Shown here one piece after another: positions 1 through 7,501 of a stretch of 39,352 nucleotides of DNA. The stretch is taken from positions 1 to 39,352 of the forward strand of contig JAAHGL010000054.1 of assembly GCA_010692635.1 (NCBI GenBank), written 5' to 3'. The translations under genes were made by a program, and so were the position numbers. Numbering within the stretch: the first letter of the stretch is position 1; every line of letters starts with the position of its first letter. Origin of the DNA: Symploca sp. SIO2C1 (GTDB taxonomy: Bacteria; Cyanobacteriota; Cyanobacteriia; Cyanobacteriales; Coleofasciculaceae). The notes under the pieces are model-generated. The model was not told the DNA's origin and did not search any database. It was given only the letters and a program-made list of their open reading frames with translations.

Positions 1-1
1 T

Positions 2-118
2 TTACAATGCATCGCCATTATCCAACTTTATTTAGAAGAACGCTGGATTGAACCGATACACCAAGTAAAGTATCCGTTGAGTCTGTTATATCACCAGACA
101 ATGAGCACCCTAGCATAG
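2..118 (+). CDS. 3' end of an unidentified protein (partial)
   Basis: An open frame enters from the left edge and stops at TAG 116-118, giving the last 38 residues of a protein that ends in ...YHQTMSTLA. The visible part is mixed charged and hydrophobic with several Leu, Ile and Tyr residues, which suits a folded soluble domain. I do not recognise the family from this fragment. The 57-bp gap to the rhomboid gene holds CTCCCTG-type heptamers and a Shine-Dalgarno site for the next gene. Whether these codons are really translated depends on sequence outside the window. Confidence 0.45.
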   Translation, partial: LQCIAIIQLYLEERWIEPIHQVKYPLSLLYHQTMSTLA

Positions 119-121
119 TGT

Positions 122-157
122 TCTGCTCCCTGCTCCCTGCTCCCTACTCCCTACTTA
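122..157. repeat. STRR heptamer tract (CTCCCTG type)
   Basis: Tandem near-copies of a 7-base unit, CTCCCTG/CTCCCTA, fill the gap between the partial gene and the rhomboid gene. Heptanucleotide short tandem repeats are typical of intergenic DNA in filamentous cyanobacteria. Confidence 0.7.
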
Positions 158-175
158 CAGAGTTGAAGGACATTT

Positions 176-871
176 ATGGTACCAATAGGGGATGAAAATC
201 CAACACAAATTACTCCCGTTGTCACTTATATTCTGATTGTTGCCAATATCTTAATTTTCATCTATGAGTTAACCTTGGCAGAACCTCAACTAGAGAGGTT
301 TTTTCAGCTGTTTGCAGTCATTCCTAAGCAATTAACTGCAAGTTTTGATGGTACTGCGGTGAGTCAGCCAGTCGCGGAACCCCTGACATTGATTACTTCC
401 CAATTTCTCCATGGTGGATTTGCTCATGTTGGTTTCAATATGTTGTATTTATGGATTTTTGGCAATAATATTGAAGAAGAATTGGGTCACTTTAAGTTCT
501 TAATTTTTTATCTTGGTTGTGGGGTACTAGCAGCCTTATCTCAGTGGATTTTCTCTGTACAATCTCCTATTCCTACCTTAGGTGCTAGTGGAGCGATCGC
601 AGGAGTTATGGGTGCTTATATTCTCAAGTTTCCTCGGGCTAGAATTATCACCTTATTTCCTTTAGGCTTCTTGTTCTTCACTTTGAGAATACCAGCATTG
701 TTTTTCCTTGGTTTTTGGTTTTTCCAGCAAGCATTCAATGGGGTAGCTTCCCTAAGTCCAGCTGCTGGTGCTGCAATGGAAGGTGGTGTAGCCTATTGGG
801 CTCATGCTGGTGGTTTTGTTTTTGGTGCTATCCTCGGTCCCCTGCTAGGATTATTTTCTGATAGGAAATGA
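176..871 (+). CDS. Rhomboid family intramembrane serine protease
   Basis: A 231-residue polytopic membrane protein expected in the inner or thylakoid membrane, where rhomboids cleave transmembrane segments of other proteins. The nucleophile Ser138 lies in the GASG motif and the partner His210 in WAHAGGF. The HGGFAHVGFNMLYLW segment (residues 79-93) carries the conserved His and Asn of the oxyanion region. About six hydrophobic segments are visible, starting at residues 14-30, and the loop after the first segment (35-70) is polar. Length fits the six-TM bacterial class. The ATG at 176 follows a good ribosome site, GAAGGA at 165-170. The gene appears to stand alone; its substrate cannot be told from the sequence. 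Confidence 0.93.
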   Translation: MVPIGDENPTQITPVVTYILIVANILIFIYELTLAEPQLERFFQLFAVIPKQLTASFDGTAVSQPVAEPLTLITSQFLHGGFAHVGFNMLYLWIFGNNIEEELGHFKFLIFYLGCGVLAALSQWIFSVQSPIPTLGASGAIAGVMGAYILKFPRARIITLFPLGFLFFTLRIPALFFLGFWFFQQAFNGVASLSPAAGAAMEGGVAYWAHAGGFVFGAILGPLLGLFSDRK

Positions 872-899
872 TTGTCAATCCTCTTCTTTCAAGGAGAGG

Positions 900-986
900 T
901 AATTATCCATTATCCATTGTTCATTATCCATTGTTGAACTCTCTCCTGCCTCCTGCCTTCTGCCTTCTGCCTTCTGCCTCCAAGCG
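900..986. repeat. Two STRR heptamer tracts (ATTATCC and TTCTGCC types)
   Basis: The rhomboid-recJ gap holds ATTATCC/ATTGTTC-type heptamers (about 900-935) followed by CTCCTGCC/TTCTGCC-type units (about 943-982). No promoter is evident by eye. Confidence 0.65.
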
Positions 987-1022
987 ACAAACTATGTACT
1001 TCACTTAGATGAAAACCGCTGT

Positions 1023-3530
1023 ATGTCTGAACCTCAACCTCAATGGCAGCTTCAGCCAAATCTTCACATACCCGAGTGGTTCCTGGAAGCAGTAAAAATC
1101 CAGACCCCAAACTCGGACGGACATTATGCAGCTCAATTGTTGTGGCAACGGGAAATCCGTGACTCTAAGCAGCTGGCTGGATTTCTCAACCCACAAGATT
1201 ATGAACCAGCCAGTGCCTGGGAATTTGGACAAGAAATGAAAGGGGCTGTACAACGACTTAAACAAGCTCGTACAGCTGGAGAAAAAGTTGCTATCTGGGG
1301 GGACTTTGACGCCGACGGCATTACTGCTACTAGTGTCCTCTGGGAGGGACTGGGACAGTTTTTTCCCCAGGATCAACAGCTAAGTTACTATATTCCCAAT
1401 CGCCTCACCCAATCTCATGGCCTTAATTACCAGGGAATTGACCAATTGGCAGCAGCAGGAACTAAGCTAATTGTTACCTGCGATACTGGCAGTACTAATC
1501 TCCAAGAAATTGATTATAGCCAACAGTTAGGAATAGATGTAATTATTACCGACCACCATACCCTACCACCAGAACGACCTCAGGTAATTTCGATCATTAA
1601 TCCCCGATATTTTGCCGAGACTCACCCCCTGTTTCATCTATCTGGTGTAGCAGTGGCTTATAAGTTAGTAGAAGCTCTCTATCAATCCTTACCAAATATT
1701 CCCCAACAGCCTGTAGAAAACCTCTTGGACTTAGTGGCAATCGGTTTAATTGCCGATTTAGTACAGCTGAGTTCCGATTGCCGCTACTTGGCGCAACTAG
1801 GGATTGAACGCCTACAAAAGAACTTACAACCCTTGCCACTATCCCAACGGCGTCCTGGAGTAACTCGCCTGCTAGAATTGTGCAAGCGCAGTGGCGATCG
1901 CCCTACAGATATTTCCTTTGGTATTGGTCCGAGAATTAATGCTGTCAGCCGCATCCAAGGAGATGCTACCTTCTGCGTGGAGTTACTCACTAGCCGGGAT
2001 GAGCAACACTGTGAACAGCTAGCATTAGCAACCGAACTGGCTAATACTCGTCGCAAGTCTTTGCAAAAAGATGTTACCCAGCAAGTGAAAAATAAGCTAG
2101 CTCAACTCGATCTTTCCACTACTAATGTAATTGTTCTGGAAGACTCTCAATGGCCTATCGGTGTTTTAGGCTTAGTAGCAGGTCAAATTGCCCAAGAATA
2201 TGGACGCCCTACGATCTTATTAAGTGCAGAAGATGGGGAATGGGGAATGGGGAATGGGGAATGGAGGGGGGAAAGTGTTAGTAGTCAACAATTAGCAAAT
2301 ACCTTGAGCAAACCAGCAATTGCTAGAGGTTCTGCCCGTTCTGTTAATAATATCGACCTTTATGAATTGGTTAACTCCCAAGCACACCTATTGCAAGGAT
2401 TTGGTGGTCATCCTTTTGCTGCTGGATTGAGCTTACTAGTAGACAATATTCCTCTTTTTACCGAAGCAATTAATCAACAACTACGACAACAAACTGCTAA
2501 TACAGGTATTTTGATGCAACCAGTAATTGCGGCTGATTTAGTAGTCACCGTAGCAGATTTAAGTAGAGAACTGTTCTGGGAACTCAAAATTCTTGAACCT
2601 TGCGGTATGGGTAATCCTGTTCCCAAACTGCTGATTCAAGACTGTTGGTTTGAGGAAGTCTGGAATCGCAATACTAAGGATTTTAAAGGCCGCAAGGTGC
2701 AATATATCAAAACTGAGTTGGAAATTTGGGATGATTCTACTAATAACAGCTTTCCCGGCATTTGGTGGGGTCATTATAAGGATGAAGTACCAAAAGGTAG
2801 ATGCAATGCGATAGTGGAACTTGACTATAACAACTACAAAAAACGCACTGAAGTACGCATCATTGCTTTGCAACCAGCTCAAGCAGAATCCTCCTTCAAT
2901 ATTCCCAGCCAGTTGGATTGGATTTTAGATTGGCGCGGTGTCTCGGAGGAGGGGAGACGCGGGGATGGAGACATGGGGACATGGGAACATGGGGACATGG
3001 AGGAATGCGGAAACAAAGAAACAATTCCCAACAAAGAACAAACAACAAAGAACAAACAACAAATAACAATCCGAGAATGTCCCACTAGCTGGGATGAATT
3101 GCAAGTATGGTGTCGCAGAGCAGCCGCAGCACAGCGAAAATTAGCGATCGCATATTCACCTCCGACGCAACTACCACCTAGCCAAATTTGGGAACAGTTA
3201 GTGGGAATTGCTAAATTCCTCAGCCGTACCAGTCAATCAGCTACCGTAGAGCAACTCAAGGAAAAGCTAGAATTAAGCGATCGCACTCTTCAATTAGGAC
3301 TCAATGCTCTTTCATCTTTTGGTTTTCAGGTAAAACGTCTAGACTGGAGTGTACAAATCCACCGGGATTCTGGGGAGCCATTTTCAAATGCGATCGCTTT
3401 TAGCACTAATGAGCTAATTCAGGAATTCTTGGCAGGAGTTGAAGAAGACCAATTTCGACGTCAATATTTTTATCAAGTTCCCTTGTCTACAATTCAAACA
3501 ATGGCAGCGCAAACAGCATTGATGGGGTAA
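1023..3530 (+). CDS. recJ: Single-stranded-DNA-specific exonuclease RecJ
   Basis: RecJ degrades single-stranded DNA 5' to 3' and works in recombination and mismatch repair in the cytoplasm. The DHH phosphoesterase core is clear: GDFDADG at residues 93-99, CDTG at 153-156 and TDHH at 176-179 supply metal-binding Asp and His residues. The DHHA1 domain carries GGHPFAAG from residue 461, and an OB-like region follows. At 835 residues it exceeds the 550-600 of E. coli RecJ; cyanobacterial RecJ often has an additional C-terminal region (here about 690-835). Two stretches look foreign: residues 404-415 (repeated GEWGMGNGEW) and 641-683 (GDMGTWEHGDM, then a Lys/Gln/Thr-rich run), both encoded by STRR-like tandem repeats inserted in frame. 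The ATG at 1023 has no obvious Shine-Dalgarno site, but the frame is unambiguous. Confidence 0.95.
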   Translation: MSEPQPQWQLQPNLHIPEWFLEAVKIQTPNSDGHYAAQLLWQREIRDSKQLAGFLNPQDYEPASAWEFGQEMKGAVQRLKQARTAGEKVAIWGDFDADGITATSVLWEGLGQFFPQDQQLSYYIPNRLTQSHGLNYQGIDQLAAAGTKLIVTCDTGSTNLQEIDYSQQLGIDVIITDHHTLPPERPQVISIINPRYFAETHPLFHLSGVAVAYKLVEALYQSLPNIPQQPVENLLDLVAIGLIADLVQLSSDCRYLAQLGIERLQKNLQPLPLSQRRPGVTRLLELCKRSGDRPTDISFGIGPRINAVSRIQGDATFCVELLTSRDEQHCEQLALATELANTRRKSLQKDVTQQVKNKLAQLDLSTTNVIVLEDSQWPIGVLGLVAGQIAQEYGRPTILLSAEDGEWGMGNGEWRGESVSSQQLANTLSKPAIARGSARSVNNIDLYELVNSQAHLLQGFGGHPFAAGLSLLVDNIPLFTEAINQQLRQQTANTGILMQPVIAADLVVTVADLSRELFWELKILEPCGMGNPVPKLLIQDCWFEEVWNRNTKDFKGRKVQYIKTELEIWDDSTNNSFPGIWWGHYKDEVPKGRCNAIVELDYNNYKKRTEVRIIALQPAQAESSFNIPSQLDWILDWRGVSEEGRRGDGDMGTWEHGDMEECGNKETIPNKEQTTKNKQQITIRECPTSWDELQVWCRRAAAAQRKLAIAYSPPTQLPPSQIWEQLVGIAKFLSRTSQSATVEQLKEKLELSDRTLQLGLNALSSFGFQVKRLDWSVQIHRDSGEPFSNAIAFSTNELIQEFLAGVEEDQFRRQYFYQVPLSTIQTMAAQTALMG
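2232..2265. repeat. In-frame GGGGAAT heptamer tract within recJ
   Basis: Four to five copies of the 7-base unit GGGGAAT(G) lie inside recJ without disturbing the frame. They encode a Gly/Glu/Trp/Asn stretch at the edge of the DHH and DHHA1 parts, probably a surface loop. Confidence 0.75.
2943..3069. repeat. In-frame composite repeat insertion within recJ
   Basis: Two repeat types sit side by side: GGGGACATGGGGACAT-like units (about 2961-3004), then AACAAAGAACAAACAAC-like units (about 3029-3069). The second type matches the AACAAAT/AACAAAC intergenic tracts at 7460-7501 and 34597-34622. Together they add about 43 codons between the OB-like part and the C-terminal domain. Confidence 0.7.
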
Positions 3531-3554
3531 TATCATTTTTCTTAGTATTAGGTA

Positions 3555-3689
3555 TTAGCTGTTTGGTATATTGAATGAAGGTTTTGGTAAAGCCTGCTCG
3601 TTGGCAGCTTGTTGTTGGTTGAATGCAGCTATTAGAGAAGCGATCGCATTGGAATATTCTCGGGTAGTAAGGCGATGGGTATAAGACAT
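3555..3689 (-). pseudogene. N-terminal fragment of a GNAT acetyltransferase paralogue
   Basis: Read on the minus strand from ATG at 3689, this 44-codon frame begins MSYTHRLTTREYSNAIASLI, then AAFNQQQ. It closely matches the N terminus of the GNAT protein at 6381-7382 (MTYTHRLATTSDTTAIATLW, then EAFAQDR): start, YTHRL, Thr, AIA-L and AF align without gaps. The frame diverges and stops at TAA after residue 44, so the acetyl-CoA site is missing. I infer a decayed or rearranged copy of the gene 3 kb away, now in opposite orientation and next to the first rpn gene. A genuine small protein cannot be excluded. Confidence 0.5.
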
Positions 3690-3760
3690 CATTGAAACCA
3701 GCTTTAGCTAAAATATCAGTAGTAAAACCTAAAACCTAAAACCTAACTTCTCGATAATCG

Positions 3761-4708
3761 ATGTCAGTTAAAAACCGCTATCCTAATCAAGACAGATATA
3801 TTAACTTACTCACCGACTTCGGATTTAAACGGTTGTTCGGTACTGAACCGAACAAGGAACTATTGATCGATTTTTTGAATGTGATGTTGCCTCCACAACA
3901 TACGGTTCAAGATGTGAGCTACAGAAATAATGAAAATCTCGGCAATACTCCCCTAGACCGCAAAGCAATCTTTGATATTTATTGTGAAAGCAAAACTGGA
4001 GAAAAGTTTATCGTCGAGCTTCAAAAGGCTAAGCAAAACTACTTTAAAGACCGGAGCATTTATTATGCAACCTTTCCCATTCAAGAACAAGCAATCAAAG
4101 GAGAGTGGAATTATAAATTGTCCTCGGTATATACGATTGGCATCTTGGATTTTATCTTTGATGACCATAAGGAGGAGCCAGAGCTATTGCATACCATCGA
4201 ACTAAAAAATCAAAAATGTAAGGTGTTCTATGATAAATTGAAATTTATCTATGTGGAACTACCGAAATTTACCAAAACCGTTGAGGAGTTAGAAAGTCAT
4301 TTTGAGAAGTGGCTGTTTTTATTGAGGCATTTATCGAAGTTAGAAGCACCACCAGAAGCCTTACAAGAGGTAGTGTTTGAGCGGTTATTTGAAATATCAG
4401 AAATCGCCAACTTTTCGGCCGTTGAGCAAGAAGCTTATGAAAATAGCTTGAAATACTACAGAGATTTACAGAATGTGGTGGCAACCTCAAGAGAGGAGGG
4501 TGTTGAAGAAGGGATAGCAAGGGGCATCGAACAAGGTATTCAACAAGGTATCGAACAAGGTATTCAACAAGGTATCGAACAAGGTATTCAACAAGGTAGC
4601 CAACAAAGAACAATAGCGATCGCACGTTCGTGTAAACAACAAGGTCTAGATACAGAGACGATTATGGCAATTACTCAATTGTCTAGGGAAGATATCGAAG
4701 CTTTGTGA
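3761..4708 (+). CDS. Rpn family PD-(D/E)XK nuclease (recombination-promoting nuclease/putative transposase), copy 1
   Basis: A 315-residue protein of the Rpn/PDDEXK_2 type. The N-terminal signature RYINLLTDFGFKRLFGTE (residues 12-29) is typical, and the nuclease core shows Asp72 (FDIYC) and Glu86-x-Gln88 (VELQKAK). E. coli Rpn proteins are DNA endonucleases that promote RecA-independent recombination and have been linked to phage defence. Residues about 255-278 are three copies of the 8-residue unit GIEQGIQQ, encoded by three 24-bp repeats. The last 37 residues, from GSQQRTIAIARS to the end, are identical to those of the second rpn protein. The ATG at 3761 has no strong ribosome site. The gene is followed by 367 bp of repeat-rich DNA. 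Host DNA target and partners are unknown. Confidence 0.88.
   Translation: MSVKNRYPNQDRYINLLTDFGFKRLFGTEPNKELLIDFLNVMLPPQHTVQDVSYRNNENLGNTPLDRKAIFDIYCESKTGEKFIVELQKAKQNYFKDRSIYYATFPIQEQAIKGEWNYKLSSVYTIGILDFIFDDHKEEPELLHTIELKNQKCKVFYDKLKFIYVELPKFTKTVEELESHFEKWLFLLRHLSKLEAPPEALQEVVFERLFEISEIANFSAVEQEAYENSLKYYRDLQNVVATSREEGVEEGIARGIEQGIQQGIEQGIQQGIEQGIQQGSQQRTIAIARSCKQQGLDTETIMAITQLSREDIEAL
4523..4594. repeat. Three 24-bp tandem repeats in rpn copy 1
   Basis: Units at 4523-4546, 4547-4570 and 4571-4594 differ by a single base; each encodes GIEQGIQQ. They lie directly before the 3' module shared with the second rpn gene. Such a tract is prone to copy-number change without frameshift. Confidence 0.9.
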
Positions 4709-5075
4709 GTTGGTTGCCAAAGAGATTATTTTTTGCTACCATTATTAATAATGGAAAAGTTGTGCGCATATAAACTAGATAAAGCGAAAAAAGTATCTTT
4801 TTGTTTCACTTAGGTTGGGGGTCGCGTTCTTGCGGAGGAATTGTAGACCTTGACCCTCGCACTAACAAGCGCAACCCAATACAGTAGCTAAAAAAAGCGA
4901 TCGCCTGGGGTTTGAGAAACCCGGTTTTTGGTAAGGTAAGCTAAAATATCAGTAGCAGTAGGTTGGGTGAAATGAAGTGAAACCCAACTTTGAGTGCATA
5001 CCGGCTTAGAGCCCAGGATTCCCCAGTGTTACCAATTCTAAATTCTAAATTCTAAATTCTAAATTCTTACCGACC
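4709..5075. other. Gene-free, repeat-bearing spacer between the two rpn genes
   Basis: No convincing coding frame. It holds a TAGGTTGGG-type repeat around 4812-4880, a GTTGGGT/ACCCAAC inverted pair (4962-4968 and 4982-4988), and a HIP1 site. AGCTAAAATATCAGTAG at 4939-4955 is a 17-bp exact copy of the sequence at 3706-3722, upstream of the first rpn gene. AAATTCT heptamers at 5034-5066 run almost to the second start codon. Confidence 0.6.
5034..5066. repeat. STRR heptamer tract (AAATTCT type)
   Basis: Four to five tandem copies of AAATTCT end 9 bases before the start codon of the second rpn gene, so the 5' leader of that gene is mostly repeat and lacks a clear Shine-Dalgarno site. Confidence 0.75.
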
Positions 5076-6080
5076 ATGCCTGCTAAACATATTCGCTTTG
5101 ATTGGGCAATCAAGAGACTACTGCGCAATAAAGCTAATTATGTAGTCTTGGAAGGCTTTTTAAGCGAGTTATTATATCAAGATATCACCATCAAGACCCT
5201 TCTCGAAAGTGAAAGCAATCAACAAACTATTGATGATAAAAGCAACCGGGTCGATATTATTGCCGAAACCGCCAACTCGGAGTTGATCCTCATCGAAGTA
5301 CAAAACAACTCCCAACTAGATTATTTTCATCGTATGCTCTACGGTGTGTCTAATTTAATCACCGAATATCTTGAAAAAGGACAAGAGTACGGCGAAATTA
5401 GGAAAGTCTACTCGGTGAATATCGTCTACTTTAACCTTGGTAAGGGAGATGACTATATTTATCGTCTCAACTCAGAGTTTATTGGGATGAATACGGGAGA
5501 TACCCTGGAATTGACCAAAGCTCAAGAAAAGAAATTTAACATAGAAAAAGTAGCAGATATCTTCCCAGAATACTACCTGCTGAAAGTAAGGAATTTTAAA
5601 GGAGCAGCGGAAACTACCTTACAGGAATGGATCTATTTTCTGAGAAACAGCGAGATTAAGGAAGAATTTGGAGCCAAAGGAATGGTAGAAGCCAAGGAAA
5701 CCTTGCGAGTAAATAATCTATCAGATACTGAAAGAGCGGCATACAACCGTTATATGGACAACAAGAGTTACGAAGCAAGTATCTTGAGTACTCAAGAGTT
5801 TGAGGCGCAATGGCAAATCGAACAGATTGAAGAGGAAAAAATGATAGCTAGGGAAGAAGGTATCCAACAAGGTATCCAACAAGGTAGGGAAGAAGGTAGG
5901 GAAGAAGGTAGGGAAGAAGGTAGGGAAGAAGGTAGAGAAGAAGGTAGGGAAGAAGGTAGGGAAGAAGGTAGCCAACAAAGAACAATAGCGATCGCACGTT
6001 CGTGTAAACAACAAGGTTTGGATACAGAAACAATTATGGCAATTACTCAATTGTCTAGGGAAGATATCGAAGCTTTGTAA
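5076..6080 (+). CDS. Rpn family PD-(D/E)XK nuclease, copy 2
   Basis: A 334-residue Rpn/PDDEXK_2-type protein from a different subfamily than copy 1. The N terminus HIRFDWAIKRLLRNKANY (residues 5-22) and the core Asp60 (RVDIIAE) with Glu74-x-Gln76 (LIEVQNNS) are the expected nuclease features. The N-terminal 250 residues differ strongly from copy 1. Residues 262-297 are two GIQQ and seven GREE four-residue units, encoded by nine 12-bp repeats, followed by a 37-residue tail identical to copy 1. An in-frame ATG at 5841, with AGAGG 5 bases upstream, could start a 79-residue internal product made of the repeat and tail. In E. coli Rpn systems a small protein from inside the gene inhibits the full-length nuclease; that is a lead here, not a demonstrated feature. 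Confidence 0.88.
   Translation: MPAKHIRFDWAIKRLLRNKANYVVLEGFLSELLYQDITIKTLLESESNQQTIDDKSNRVDIIAETANSELILIEVQNNSQLDYFHRMLYGVSNLITEYLEKGQEYGEIRKVYSVNIVYFNLGKGDDYIYRLNSEFIGMNTGDTLELTKAQEKKFNIEKVADIFPEYYLLKVRNFKGAAETTLQEWIYFLRNSEIKEEFGAKGMVEAKETLRVNNLSDTERAAYNRYMDNKSYEASILSTQEFEAQWQIEQIEEEKMIAREEGIQQGIQQGREEGREEGREEGREEGREEGREEGREEGSQQRTIAIARSCKQQGLDTETIMAITQLSREDIEAL
5859..5966. repeat. Nine 12-bp tandem repeats in rpn copy 2
   Basis: Two GGTATCCAACAA units followed by seven GGTAGGGAAGAA units (one carries AGA for AGG), encoding GIQQ x2 and GREE x7. The tract is continuous and has no spacers. Confidence 0.92.
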
Positions 6081-6380
6081 GTGGATTCACTTTGTGAACT
6101 TTGTGTCTTTGTTGTTCATTAATAAAACTTATCACCCTAACTACTGAATAGCCGTTATTAGGCAATCGCAAATGTTATTTAAGTGTATCTACGTAGATCT
6201 ATATAGTTAAAAGCTGGTTTTTATGAAGTGTTTGTAATGATATTTTTCTTTCGTCAAAAAAAATATATCTTAGGATAGATGACAAATAATATGTTTGAAC
6301 TAATTAGTGCCTCCCATTCAGCAGTTCCTACTTAAACTGATGGTTTTGCACAATTGAATCAGGTAACTCATCTAAGACCT

Positions 6381-7382
6381 ATGACTTATACGCATCGCCT
6401 TGCAACTACTTCTGATACAACAGCGATCGCTACTCTATGGGAAGCTTTTGCCCAGGATCGCAACAATGTTGACCCCTCAATGGTCGTTAAACCTGATTTC
6501 AACTATACCAAATACATTGCTCGTCAGCTAGACAATCCCCTGACTTATGCTTGGGTACTTGAACACGAAAGTGATGCCCAAACAACTATCGTAGGTTGTA
6601 TGATTATCTACTTCTACGACGAAGCACCCCCTCTGTATCTCCCTCAAGAAATGCTGGAGGACCACCAAGTAGATAATCCTTTTGTTTTCCGTCGTGTTGG
6701 TTCGGTTTTGGGAGTGTACATCAAACCCGAACATCGCCAACCAGAAGCGATTAAACTCCTCACTAATGCCGGTATCGTTAAAGCAGAGGAGATGAAGGTT
6801 AACGATATTGACTTACTCATTAGTGCAGACCAAACCGGTATGCAAGCATTTGTACAAAAGTTAGGATTTACCAAGGCGGCAGTACAATATACGAGGCATT
6901 ATCAAGTTCCTGACAATTGCGAATTACCTAATCTTCATCCTCCTCACCCAGATATCGAACAACCGGAACTCCCGGTGCCACGGGCAATTCCCTTGCGTGA
7001 TCCTCAAACTAATGAATTAGTGCGCAATCCTCAAGGGGAAGTTGTTTTCCTGATGCCTTTAGAAATAGAAGCAACTGAAGACAGAAAGCTACCTATTTAC
7101 CCGACACCAGTACGTGATCCCCAAACTCAAACTTGGGTTTTTGATGGTTCGGGTCAACTAGTTGTGGCTCCAGTAGTTAGGGATGAGGAGGGTAAAATTG
7201 TTGAATATAATGGCATTCCCCAATTTTACCCTCCTGCTTACCAAAATATTAATGGCAAGTTAACTCTTAAGCAGGATGTGCAAGGGAACTACGTCTTTTG
7301 TGAGGTAGAAAAAGACCCCCAAGGCAAGATTATCCTTACTCTTGATGGTAGACCAATTTTTAAACAGTTTTTGAGTGTTTAG
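6381..7382 (+). CDS. GNAT family N-acetyltransferase with a C-terminal extension
   Basis: A 333-residue protein. Residues 1-180 read as a GCN5-related N-acetyltransferase: YTHRLATTSDTTAIATLW opens the fold, a VGCMIIYF strand lies near residues 74-81, VGSVLGVYIKPEHR (about 103-116) is the strand before the acetyl-CoA loop, and FVQKLGF (about 156-162) is the typical last helix. Residues 195-333 are not standard GNAT: they contain two related RDPQT segments with VV-P strands and several Asp-Pro-Gln-Gly turns, suggesting a small beta-rich domain. I chose ATG 6381 because the GNAT alignment begins there and the truncated paralogue starts at the same residue; a TTG at 6354 would add nine residues. 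Substrate unknown. Confidence 0.75.
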   Translation: MTYTHRLATTSDTTAIATLWEAFAQDRNNVDPSMVVKPDFNYTKYIARQLDNPLTYAWVLEHESDAQTTIVGCMIIYFYDEAPPLYLPQEMLEDHQVDNPFVFRRVGSVLGVYIKPEHRQPEAIKLLTNAGIVKAEEMKVNDIDLLISADQTGMQAFVQKLGFTKAAVQYTRHYQVPDNCELPNLHPPHPDIEQPELPVPRAIPLRDPQTNELVRNPQGEVVFLMPLEIEATEDRKLPIYPTPVRDPQTQTWVFDGSGQLVVAPVVRDEEGKIVEYNGIPQFYPPAYQNINGKLTLKQDVQGNYVFCEVEKDPQGKIILTLDGRPIFKQFLSV

Positions 7383-7387
7383 TGCTT

Positions 7388-7501
7388 TCAAGGCAGAAGG
7401 CAGGAGGCAGGAGGCAGAACCCACCCCTAACCCCTCCAAGGAGGGGAACCGGAGGCAACAAATGACAAATAACAAACAACAAATAACAAACAACAAATAA
7501 C
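7388..7501. repeat. STRR tracts forming the leader of the giant gene
   Basis: GGCAGAA/GGCAGGA heptamers (about 7391-7416) are followed, after an ACCCCTCCAAGGAGGGG-like inverted segment (7424-7446), by AACAAAC/AACAAAT heptamers (about 7457-7501). The last unit touches the start codon at 7502, so no Shine-Dalgarno sequence is present within the usual distance. Confidence 0.75.

Noticed and set aside
5859-5966. Regular 12-bp repeats resembling a CRISPR array
   Set aside because: The units are contiguous without spacers and encode a repeated tetrapeptide in frame with the rpn gene.
4269-6050. Minus-strand frames rich in Tyr-Leu-Val or Phe-Pro-Thr repeats
   Set aside because: They are the antisense reading of the rpn tandem repeats and have no ribosome site or homology.
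6187-6198. ATCTACGTAGAT palindrome upstream of the GNAT gene
   Set aside because: A single 12-bp palindrome in AT-rich DNA, 180 bp from the start codon, with no regulator to connect it to.
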